Position numbers and translations under genes: made by a program. A stretch of DNA of 12,062 nt from CAYZJD01 sp964478455 (GTDB lineage Bacteria > Acidobacteriota > Terriglobia > Bryobacterales > Bryobacteraceae): contig CAYZJD010000112.1 in the NCBI GenBank assembly GCA_964478455.1, positions 1 through 12,062 on the forward strand. The letters run 5' to 3'. The notes below the pieces were generated by a model. That model saw only the letters and a program-made list of their open reading frames with translations, was not told where the DNA came from and searched no databases. Positions 1 through 6,133 of this stretch are shown piece after piece (positions within the stretch are counted from its first letter, which is position 1; each line of letters opens with the position of its first letter).

Positions 1-551
1 CCGAAGCTGATGCCGATGCCGGTGTAGTTGGAGTCGTCCAGTTCCGAATAGATGACGGCGAGGCCCTCGTTGATGCTGAACGGCTCGTATCCCATCTCGA
101 CGAGAAGCTCGCGCAGCGCTGCTTCGTGATAAGTGACGCTCGCCTCGGCGCCGAGCGGCGGCGCCGGAACGCTAAAGCAGATCTTGGCGGGCGGCTTGGC
201 GTCACCCGACAAGCTCTCGATCATCCGCCGGATGAGGAGTAGCCCGTCGGGTTCGGCGGGGTTCAGCATGCCGCGGTTCATGGGCCGGCGGGCTTCGAGG
301 TGGAACAGATCGGCGAAGCGCTCGCACTGCTCGCCGTAGATGAAGAGTTCGCCGCCGCGAACCAGGTGCGGGATGCGTTCCCGCGCCAGCGTTCGCTGGC
401 TCATCTTCGCGAAGGGCACCGCCACGAAGGAGTTGCGCTCGGAGCGGAATGTGTAGTCCTCGCCGTTCCGGCCGGCCAGAACGATGCGGCTGGTGCCGAC
501 GTCCAGGCCGAGCGCCATCCGGTTGTGATCTTCGTTGTTCTTGCTCTTCAT
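1..551 (-). CDS. Actin-like ATPase (FtsA/MreB/Hsp70 fold), 3' part missing
   Basis: The frame is open from the left edge to an ATG at 549-551 and gives 183 N-terminal residues of a protein that continues outside the window. Seen: near the N-terminus GLDVGTSRIVLA matches the phosphate-1 loop of the actin/Hsp70 ATPase fold. Further on, INEGLAVIYSEL followed by YTGIGISFG matches the region leading into the phosphate-2 loop. A good ribosome site, AGAGG at 557-561, lies 5 bases before the ATG. The start overlaps the stop of the upstream amidase gene in an ATGA, so the two are probably translationally coupled. Known: such proteins are ATP-binding and often form filaments (MreB, FtsA, ParM). It is not clearly any one of these; the N-terminal half resembles uncharacterised FtsA/MreB-like proteins. 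A role with cell-wall enzymes is inferred from the neighbour only. Confidence 0.8.
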   Translation of the reverse strand, partial: MKSKNNEDHNRMALGLDVGTSRIVLAGRNGEDYTFRSERNSFVAVPFAKMSQRTLARERIPHLVRGGELFIYGEQCERFADLFHLEARRPMNRGMLNPAEPDGLLLIRRMIESLSGDAKPPAKICFSVPAPPLGAEASVTYHEAALRELLVEMGYEPFSINEGLAVIYSELDDSNYTGIGISF

Positions 552-1693
552 GGGTTCCTCTTTCTTGCGGCCAAGTCCTTCTCGGCGGCCGCCACGATTT
601 CTCGAAAGCGCCGGCGTAAGGCGGCGCGGTACGAATCCAGAGGCAGACCAAGCGACGCCGCTTCCCGGTGGAGATGTAGCTCGGCCAGGCGAATGCCGGA
701 CCGGAAGCCCCCGCCGCCGGCGTCCCCGGGCGCCGGCTCAGATTCGAAGCCAAACAGCAGGAGGCTAGGAGGCGGCAGGCGGTAGTTGTCCGGGAGCCCG
801 AGTTCGTGGAACGGGAGGCCGCTGGCCCAGTCCGTGTGGTAGGCCACCCGATGGTTGCCCGGATTCACGGATACCTGGGCGTGCGTGACGCAATTGGAGG
901 CCGCGATGCCGTAGCGCGAACGCAGCATCTCGACCAGAGCCCTGCCTGAACGAAGCTGGGCTGGAGTGAGGTCCGCCCTTTCACCAGGTCCGCTCCGCGC
1001 TTCGAAGGCCACCGCCAGGAAGCTGTCGTTCAGATTGACGTAGATCGACTCCCGGTCGGTCCAAACGGACCAGCCGGCGTGGTTGGCCGCGTCCGTCTCG
1101 CGAACGATGCGGTGGACGCGCCCAAAGCGATCGATGACGAAGTGGTACAAGCGGTTGGCGCGGACATAAGCGAGCAGGTTCTGGCCGGCCCGCTGCAAGC
1201 CCTTGCTGGCTCTCGGTTCAAATGGCGGCAGGTGGCTCTCCGAGGAGTGGAAGACGATCCCGGCCGGATCTTGGCGCTCCGCGCCCGGCGCTTCTCCCGG
1301 GATTCGAGCAAACGGGCGCCACGAGCGCCGCCGGTTCTCCACGGCGAACAGGTTCTCAACCCGCAGCCCGTTGCTGTACAACTCGAACTCCGCCGACATC
1401 TCGACCAGCCAGACCGCCGGCGTAGCTTCCCGAGGCGCCGCCGCGAGCTTGGGCGTAGCGCGCGGAACCCCCAAGCGGTCCGAACCGCAAGGGAGCGGGA
1501 GCAGCAGGCCGGCCAGAAAGCCGCAGGCCGGCCCCAGGCGTCGCCACCGCGAGGGACGGCGCCTCCGGCCGGACTCCGGGATCATCACTCCACGGAGATA
1601 CCGCAGCCGCCGCACCGGATGCCGGATCATCCGGGCGTTCCACGCGATCAGCCGGAGGGTGCGTTCTTCCGGCTCCTCGGAATAGACGGACAT
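548..1693 (-). CDS. N-acetylmuramoyl-L-alanine amidase (Amidase_2/PGRP fold)
   Basis: Predicted zinc amidase that cuts the bond between N-acetylmuramic acid and the stem peptide of peptidoglycan. Seen in 381 residues: GIVFHSSES at 145-153 (first zinc His, H149), YHFVIDRFGRVHRIV at 183-197, NHAGWSVW at 204-211, the strand NLNDSFLAVAFEA at 220-232, then H271 in CVTHAQV and D288 in YHTDW as candidate second and third ligands. A basic stretch (RRRRPSRWRR, 43-52) followed by the hydrophobic segment 53-69 suggests a signal peptide or membrane anchor. C69 follows LLLPLP, which is not a proper lipobox. The start is uncertain: there is no ribosome site before 1693, while ATG at 1585 (residue 37) would give an ordinary signal peptide and has GGAG just upstream. 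The stop overlaps the next gene by 4 bases (ATGA), so the two form an operon. Confidence 0.85.
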   Translation of the reverse strand: MSVYSEEPEERTLRLIAWNARMIRHPVRRLRYLRGVMIPESGRRRRPSRWRRLGPACGFLAGLLLPLPCGSDRLGVPRATPKLAAAPREATPAVWLVEMSAEFELYSNGLRVENLFAVENRRRSWRPFARIPGEAPGAERQDPAGIVFHSSESHLPPFEPRASKGLQRAGQNLLAYVRANRLYHFVIDRFGRVHRIVRETDAANHAGWSVWTDRESIYVNLNDSFLAVAFEARSGPGERADLTPAQLRSGRALVEMLRSRYGIAASNCVTHAQVSVNPGNHRVAYHTDWASGLPFHELGLPDNYRLPPPSLLLFGFESEPAPGDAGGGGFRSGIRLAELHLHREAASLGLPLDSYRAALRRRFREIVAAAEKDLAARKRNP

Positions 1694-1723
1694 CGGGCCG
1701 TTCAGAAAAGTGGTGGCCCGGAA

Positions 1724-1737
1724 GAGAAGAACTTCTC
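1724..1737. promoter_or_regulatory. Short perfect palindrome upstream of the amidase
   Basis: GAGAAG and CTTCTC arms with a 2-base centre (AA), 31 bases upstream of the amidase ATG at 1693 and inside the leader region of the minus-strand operon. It could be an operator, but a 6-base-arm palindrome may occur by chance. No convincing -35/-10 pair was seen beside it. Confidence 0.25.
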
Positions 1738-1769
1738 AGAGAATGTGGCCGCTGTCCGCCTCGGAGGTA

Positions 1770-1790
1770 GCAGGACGAGTCTTGTCCTGC
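1770..1790. repeat. 21-base hairpin-forming palindrome
   Basis: Arms GCAGGAC and GTCCTGC enclose GAGTCTT. The inner bases also pair, with one G-T wobble, so nearly the whole 21 bases is symmetric around the T at 1780. There is no T-tract on either side, so it is not a classical intrinsic terminator. It sits between the divergent amidase and marR genes. It may be a member of a dispersed short repeat family or a relict 3'-end hairpin; counting copies in the genome would tell. Confidence 0.5.
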
Positions 1791-1824
1791 GGCGTCCGCC
1801 GTGTCAGGCGCGCTGCTCGCGCCA
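1789..1824 (-). repeat. Echo of the sulfatase 3' end (possible gene relict)
   Basis: Read on the minus strand, this 36-base stretch matches 3835-3870, the last codons and first trailer bases of the sulfatase gene, at 30 of 36 positions without gaps. It would encode W-R-E-Q-R-A-stop where the sulfatase has W-R-K-Q-Y-A-stop. The match fades further upstream on the minus strand, so no gene body remains. It may be the fossil tail of a second sulfatase gene, or a small duplicated segment. Confidence 0.4.
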
Positions 1825-1885
1825 AACCGCCGCCGAGGACGGATAGAGTGGAGCGAAGCCTACTGCAACGCTGCAACCGGAGGGT

Positions 1886-1915
1886 TTGACAAGGGCTGAA
1901 TTAGTTGTATATACA
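1886..1915 (+). promoter_or_regulatory. Sigma-70-type promoter of the marR gene
   Basis: A perfect -35 box TTGACA at 1886-1891 is followed by TATATA at 1908-1913 (16-base spacer) or TATACA at 1910-1915 (18-base spacer). In DNA this GC-rich the combination is unlikely to be chance. The -10 lies inside the proposed MarR operator, so binding there would block RNA polymerase. The predicted transcription start is at about 1920-1923, on or next to the GTG at 1923. Confidence 0.7.
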
Positions 1916-1921
1916 TATATA
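1900..1921. promoter_or_regulatory. MarR operator copy 1 (autoregulation)
   Basis: This site contains TTAGTTGTATATACAT at 1901-1916, identical over 16 bases to 2395-2410 in front of the next gene. Its core TGTATATACA at 1907-1916 is a perfect 10-base palindrome. The left flank ATTAG is kept but the right flank is degenerate compared with copy 2. It overlaps the -10 box of the marR promoter, the usual arrangement for a MarR repressor acting on its own gene. The binding protein is inferred from position and family habit. Confidence 0.7.
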
Positions 1922-1922
1922 C

Positions 1923-2381
1923 GTGAGGCACACTCCGGAGCAGCGGCAGTCGAGGCGGCTGCCTTCCCTGCCGTGCGCATGCGCCACCGTCCGCCGGGCA
2001 GCGCGCGCGGTGACACGGCTGTACGACGATGAACTGCGACCCGCCGGATTGCGGGCGACGCAGTACACGATCCTCCAGGCTCTGAGCCGCAAAGGCCCCG
2101 TGACTCAGAGGCGCTTGGGGATCGGGCTCGGGCTTGACAGCACAACGTTGACGCGGACGCTGCGGCCTCTCGAGCGGCAAGGCCTGATCGCCGTCGTAGC
2201 GGGACAAGACCGCCGGGCGCGGCTTCTGAAACTGAGCCCTGAGGGCAAGCGTCTGCTCGGGCGGTCGCAGGCCCGCTGGGACAAAGCGCAGCGGCGGTTG
2301 CGGCAGGCCCTCGGAGACGAACAGTGGAAACAACTGTGGACAGTGTTGGACGGGGTGGCGGCGGCCTCGCAGCAGGCCTAA
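1923..2381 (+). CDS. MarR-family winged-helix transcriptional regulator
   Basis: Small dimeric DNA-binding regulator of 152 residues, a usual MarR length. Seen: an N-terminal helix CACATVRRAARAVTRLYDDE at 18-37, a winged helix-turn-helix at about 46-108 with recognition helix around 71-86 (DSTTLTRTLRPLERQG), the wing with the conserved DRR at 96-98, and a C-terminal dimerisation helix. C18 and C20 form a CxC pair that could sense oxidants or thiol-reactive compounds; that is a guess. Start: the frame extends back to TTG at 1905 with AAGGG 9 bases upstream, but that TTG lies inside the promoter -10/operator. I therefore prefer GTG at 1923, which would make the message leaderless or nearly so. 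The matching operators here and before the next gene point to control of itself and the FeS-SCP2 protein. Confidence 0.88.
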   Translation: MRHTPEQRQSRRLPSLPCACATVRRAARAVTRLYDDELRPAGLRATQYTILQALSRKGPVTQRRLGIGLGLDSTTLTRTLRPLERQGLIAVVAGQDRRARLLKLSPEGKRLLGRSQARWDKAQRRLRQALGDEQWKQLWTVLDGVAAASQQA

Positions 2382-2393
2382 TTTTCTTGGATT

Positions 2394-2415
2394 ATTAGTT
2401 GTATATACATCTAAT
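2394..2415. promoter_or_regulatory. MarR operator copy 2, before the FeS-SCP2 gene
   Basis: A 22-base near-perfect palindrome: flanks ATTAG (2394-2398) and CTAAT (2411-2415) around the core TGTATATACA (2400-2409), with a single symmetric mismatched pair (T2399/T2410). It shares 16 identical bases with copy 1. TATATA at 2402-2407 or TATACA at 2404-2409 could serve as the -10, but no good -35 was found, so this promoter looks weaker than that of marR. The site ends 2 bases before the ribosome-binding GAGG. Confidence 0.75.
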
Positions 2416-2426
2416 TCGAGGCGACT

Positions 2427-3773
2427 ATGACGGAACTGGCCGTTCATCCCACCGTGAAGAGGTTCCAGAGCCGGCAGCCGGGAGAGGCGTCCGCAGCGGC
2501 GCCTGTCCTTCTCGACTCGGCCGGGCTGCGGCAGTTGGCGTTGGAGGCGGGCGCAGACGACGCAGGCCTCGTCGAGATCGACCGGCCGGAGATCGCCGAT
2601 CAGAAGTCCGACATCCTGGCCGTCTTCCCGCATGCACGCACGCTGTTGAGTTTCGTGCGCCGCATGAACCGGGAGAACCTGAGGAGCGCCGCGCGGTCGA
2701 TCGCCAACCTCGAATTCCACATGACCATCGACGAAGTGGACGCCATCGCCCGGCGGATCGTGGCGGCGCTCGAGGAACGAGGCGTGCGGGCGATCAACGG
2801 CGGCGCCGGGGGATTCCCGATGGAGGCGAGCCGGTGGCCGGGGAAAATCTGGGTGATCTCCCACAAGCCCGTGGCGGTGGCAGCGGGTCTGGGACGCATG
2901 GGGATCCACCGAAACGTAATCCATCCCCAGTTCGGGAATCACATTCTGCTGGGCACGGTCGTCATGGACGCCGTAGTCACGTCGTATTCCAAACCGATCG
3001 ACTACAACCCGTGTCTGGAGTGCAAGCTGTGCGTGGCGGCGTGTCCGACGGGAGCCATCGGACCGGATGGGCACTTCAACTTCGCGGCGTGCTACACGCA
3101 CAATTATCGCGAGTTCATGGGCGGATTCACGGATTGGGTGGAACGGATCGCCGGCAGCCGGAACGCGCGCGAGTACAGGAGCAAGGTGGATGACGCGGAG
3201 ACGGTGTCGATGTGGCAGAGTCTTTCGTTCGGCCCGAACTACAAGGCGGCCTACTGCCTGGCGGTCTGCCCGGCGGGCGAAGACGTGATCGGGCCTTTTC
3301 TGAAAGACCGCCGGCAATACTTGCAGGACGTGGTTCGTCCGTTGCAGGAGAAAGAAGAAACGATCTACGTGACTGCGGGGTCGGACGCCGAAGCATACGT
3401 ACGGCGGCGCTACCCGCACAAGCGAACGAAGCGGGTGGGGAACGGCTTCAGGCCCGCATCGATCGGCCAGTTCCTGGCGGGATTGTCACTGTCTTTCCAG
3501 CGGCAGCAGGCAGACGGGCTGAACGCGACGTATCATTTCACCTTCACCGGCGCGGAGGAACTCAAAGCGACCGTCGTGATCCGGAACAAGACGCTGGAAG
3601 TGAGAGCAGGCCACGCCGGCAAGGCGGGCCTCCGAGTGACAGCCGACAGCCGGACGTGGCTGAGATTCCTAGCCGGAGAACAGCGCCTCGTCTGGGCCCT
3701 GATCAGGCACAAGATCCGAATCACGGGATCGCCGAGACTGATGGCTGCGTTCGCCAGGTGCTTTCCCAGATAG
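2427..3773 (+). CDS. QueG/reductive-dehalogenase-like 4Fe-4S protein fused to an SCP2 domain
   Basis: 448 residues in two parts. Residues about 30-290 resemble the iron-sulfur end of epoxyqueuosine reductase and reductive dehalogenases: AAGLGRMGIHRNVIHPQFG at 152-170, LLGTVVMD at 174-181, then a ferredoxin motif with C196, C199, C202 and C206-P. A second cluster site appears shortened: C277-x3-C281-P, with C222 as a possible extra ligand. Residues about 343-445 look like an SCP2 sterol-carrier (lipid-binding) domain, with YHFTFTGAEELKATVVIRNK followed by a short helical end. The start is set by ATG at 2427 with GAGG at 2418-2421, 5 bases away. No signal peptide, so cytoplasmic. The substrate is unknown; electron transfer to a hydrophobic molecule held by the SCP2 domain is an inference. 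Queuosine synthesis is unlikely given the fusion and MarR control. Confidence 0.8.
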   Translation: MTELAVHPTVKRFQSRQPGEASAAAPVLLDSAGLRQLALEAGADDAGLVEIDRPEIADQKSDILAVFPHARTLLSFVRRMNRENLRSAARSIANLEFHMTIDEVDAIARRIVAALEERGVRAINGGAGGFPMEASRWPGKIWVISHKPVAVAAGLGRMGIHRNVIHPQFGNHILLGTVVMDAVVTSYSKPIDYNPCLECKLCVAACPTGAIGPDGHFNFAACYTHNYREFMGGFTDWVERIAGSRNAREYRSKVDDAETVSMWQSLSFGPNYKAAYCLAVCPAGEDVIGPFLKDRRQYLQDVVRPLQEKEETIYVTAGSDAEAYVRRRYPHKRTKRVGNGFRPASIGQFLAGLSLSFQRQQADGLNATYHFTFTGAEELKATVVIRNKTLEVRAGHAGKAGLRVTADSRTWLRFLAGEQRLVWALIRHKIRITGSPRLMAAFARCFPR

Positions 3774-3849
3774 TGGCATTGGGGGGATCCCGTCGTGCGC
3801 TCACCCGGCTGCGGCTAAGAACCCGCCTGCCACCGCGGAATCTGCCGTG

Positions 3850-5226
3850 TCAGGCGTACTGCTTGCGCCACGCCTCGAGCGCCCGCGCGAGGCGGTCGCG
3901 CACGGTCACGTACTGGAGGTTGTCGTACTGGTTGACCCTTTCGCCCGGGTCCGTGGTGAGATCGAACAGCTCGTTCGGCCCATCGCCGCCGTTGCGGAGC
4001 ACGAGCTTGAAGCGGTTGTCGCGGGCCATCTCCGTGTTGCGGAAGTGGCCGAAGACGAGGTTCCGCCATGGCTGCTTCTTCGGCAGCGGCTGGTTCAAAG
4101 CCAGGGGAACATAGCTGCGCCCGCAGAGGTTTCGGCCCGGCGGCGGGACCGCCCCGGCCAGCTCGCAGAGCGAGGGGACCAGATCGTATGAGCTCACCAG
4201 CTCGGGCCGCGCGGCTTCCACCGGGATCTTGCCGCGCCAGTGCCAGATCATCGGCGTCTGAACCACCTCTTCGTACATGTTGATCGGGTTCGACGCGTGC
4301 CCCTTGCTCCACAAACCGTGACGGCCTAGCAGAAACCCGTTGTCGCCGGTGAAGATCACCAGCGTGCTGTCGCGCACGCCGCGGCGCTCCAGAGCAGACA
4401 GCAGCACGGGGATCTGGTCGTCGAGCGCGGTCACGGAAGCGGCGCACCGCCGCGAGTTGCCTACGATGTCCCGGAGGTACTCCTTCTCGCGAAGCGCGTT
4501 GGCCGCCGCCGGCTCCCAGCCCGTGGTTGTAAAACCTGCCTTCGCATACATGTCGTAGTACTTCTGCGGGTGGCCGTCGTACGGCGTGTGCGGATTGAAG
4601 TAGCTGGCGACAAGGAAGAACGGCTGCCCGGGCTTCTGCTCGTCGAGGAACTGGACCGCCTTGCGGGTCGTCAGATCGGTGAGATAACCCTGCTCCTGGA
4701 CGAGCTCGCCATTCCAGCTCATCCGTGGATTCTGGTAGTGAGTCGAGCCGCCGAGCATGGTGTACCAGAAGCGATAGGCGTGCTGGGGCTTCTGGTCGTC
4801 GCCCATGTGCCACTTGCCGACATAGCCGCAGTTGTAACCGGCGGAAGCGACAAGATCGGAGATCATGACTTCGCCGGCGAAGGAGGGCGGCGGCGCGGCC
4901 TGCCCCTGCGGCGGATTATCGATGGGATTCGCGGTGAGGAAATCGTGGATGCCGTGCTGGCGCGGCGTGCGTCCGGTGAACAGCGTGGCCCGGCTGGCCG
5001 AGCAGATGGGCGTCGAGACGAAGTGGTTGATGAACTGGGTGCCGGAGCGCGCCAGCACGTCGATGTTCGGCGTCCGGATCTCGCGGTTCCCATAGCAGCC
5101 GAGCATCCACGCGGCCAGATCGTCGGCGAGAATCAGCAGGATGTTCGGCCGAAGAGCCGGCTGTTTCTTCTTCGCCAGCAAAGGCGAGGCGGCGGTGGCG
5201 AGCAATGAGCGGCGAGTCAGACGCAT
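3850..5226 (-). CDS. Tat-exported sulfatase
   Basis: Arylsulfatase-family hydrolase of 458 residues that removes sulfate esters, probably from glycans. Seen: the twin-arginine signal LTRRSLLATAASPLLA (3-18); metal-binding DD at 35-36; the sulfatase signature CSASRATLFTGRTPRQHG at 75-92, where C75 would be converted to formylglycine; GKWHMG (K138, H140); NPHTPY with H213; FTGDNG with D295/N296; and K308 in SKGH. All usual active-site positions are present. The signature has Ala where most have Pro (CxAxR instead of CxPxR). No maturase gene lies in the window, so it must be encoded elsewhere. AAGAAGG lies just 1 base before the ATG, which is closer than usual. It follows the permease gene on the same strand after a 28-base gap and may share its transcript. 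The 3' end faces the FeS-SCP2 gene across 76 bases. Confidence 0.92.
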   Translation of the reverse strand: MRLTRRSLLATAASPLLAKKKQPALRPNILLILADDLAAWMLGCYGNREIRTPNIDVLARSGTQFINHFVSTPICSASRATLFTGRTPRQHGIHDFLTANPIDNPPQGQAAPPPSFAGEVMISDLVASAGYNCGYVGKWHMGDDQKPQHAYRFWYTMLGGSTHYQNPRMSWNGELVQEQGYLTDLTTRKAVQFLDEQKPGQPFFLVASYFNPHTPYDGHPQKYYDMYAKAGFTTTGWEPAAANALREKEYLRDIVGNSRRCAASVTALDDQIPVLLSALERRGVRDSTLVIFTGDNGFLLGRHGLWSKGHASNPINMYEEVVQTPMIWHWRGKIPVEAARPELVSSYDLVPSLCELAGAVPPPGRNLCGRSYVPLALNQPLPKKQPWRNLVFGHFRNTEMARDNRFKLVLRNGGDGPNELFDLTTDPGERVNQYDNLQYVTVRDRLARALEAWRKQYA

Positions 5227-5254
5227 ACCTTCTTAGGTTAGCGGACTCGGCGCA

Positions 5255-6064
5255 CTACAGCACATCAGCGAAGCCGCGCTTCAAGTGCCGGAAGAACAGG
5301 CCGCCGGCCACGAACACCGCCACGCCGAACAGCGCGAGGATGCCCAGCTCGTGGAAATCAGGCAGCCGGTACGTCAGCAGGCGCTCGCGATAGGCGCGCA
5401 CAACGTAGGCCAGCGGGTTGGCGTCGATGAGGAAACGGAGCTGTTGGGGATACAGCCGCTCGGGAATGAAGACCGGTGTAATCCAAAACCAGAACGTCAG
5501 AAGAACGGTCAGCACCTGCGCCGTGTCGCGAAGATAGACCTGAAGCGCGGCGACGATCCATCCCACTCCGACCGCAAGAAACCCGAGGAGAACCATATAG
5601 AGCGGAAGAAAGAGAATCATGACGCCGAAGTGATTCAACCAGAGGGCAGCGGCGGCGGTCACCAGCGTCACGCCGATGAGATGGTGCATGAGCGTGGAAA
5701 GGAAGATCGACACCGGAACGATCTCGGAGGGGAAAACGGTCTTGGTGATCAGGTTGGCGTTCTCGACGAGCGACGTGGAGGAGCGCTGCACTGTGTCCTG
5801 AAAAAGCAGCCAGGGCAAGAAGCCGGCGAAAAGGAACAGCGGATAGTTCCGGGTGACCTCGCGCTCGCCCAGCCGGACCTTCAGACACCAGTCGAAGACG
5901 AACGTCCAGGAGAGCAGGAGCACCAGCGGATGAATGACGCCCCACAGCCAGCCGGCAGCCGAACCGACAAACCGTTTCTGAAAGTCGCGCCGCACAAGCT
6001 GATAGATCAGCGCACGCCTCTCCACCAGGTTCTGCAAAAAGAAGCTGCCAGGAAACCGGATCAT
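5255..6064 (-). CDS. ABC-2 type polysaccharide/O-antigen export permease (Wzm/TagG-like)
   Basis: Membrane subunit of an ABC exporter for surface polysaccharide, 269 residues. Seen: an amphipathic N-terminus with YQLVRRDFQKRFVGSAAGWL (21-40), characteristic of the Wzm/KpsM/TagG group; about six membrane segments near 36-57, 74-92, 116-140, 147-172, 181-200 and 237-258; the conserved VYLRDTAQV at 177-185; and NPLAYVVRAYRERLL at 216-230. The ATPase partner (Wzt-like) is not adjacent on either side. No ribosome site is seen before the ATG, because the REP-like hairpin begins only 5 bases upstream, so translation initiation may be affected by that structure. The upstream gene on the same strand is the MBL hydrolase and the downstream one is the sulfatase. 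Confidence 0.88.
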   Translation of the reverse strand: MIRFPGSFFLQNLVERRALIYQLVRRDFQKRFVGSAAGWLWGVIHPLVLLLSWTFVFDWCLKVRLGEREVTRNYPLFLFAGFLPWLLFQDTVQRSSTSLVENANLITKTVFPSEIVPVSIFLSTLMHHLIGVTLVTAAAALWLNHFGVMILFLPLYMVLLGFLAVGVGWIVAALQVYLRDTAQVLTVLLTFWFWITPVFIPERLYPQQLRFLIDANPLAYVVRAYRERLLTYRLPDFHELGILALFGVAVFVAGGLFFRHLKRGFADVL

Positions 6065-6069
6065 AAGCC

Positions 6070-6133
6070 GGGGACAGCCCGCATGTTTCCGTGCTCACCG
6101 CCGAGGCGCGCAGGGAACATGCGGGCTGTCCCC
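6070..6133. repeat. REP-like long hairpin between two genes
   Basis: Two 21-base arms (6070-6090 and 6113-6133) are inverted copies matching at 20 of 21 positions, and the one mismatch can form a G-T pair. Each arm is built on GGGGACAGCCCGCATGTT or its complement. The 22-base loop is 6091-6112. The element fills almost the whole 68-base space between the MBL stop codon, which it touches at 6133, and the permease start at 6064. The size, GGGGACAGCC ends and intergenic site are typical of REP/BIME elements moved by REP-associated tyrosine transposases. No T-tract, so a terminator role is less likely than an mRNA-stabilising or attenuating one. Confidence 0.75.

Noticed and set aside
1079..1846. 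255-residue plus-strand frame
   Set aside because: Antisense to the amidase, which has clear zinc-ligand motifs; no domain in this frame.
1860..3419. 519-residue open frame on the minus strand
   Set aside because: Antisense to marR and the FeS-SCP2 gene and crosses both operators; no recognisable domains, and a composition typical of shadow frames.
3774..3849. Terminator in the convergent gap between the FeS-SCP2 gene and the sulfatase
   Set aside because: No stem-loop followed by a T-tract on either strand was found.
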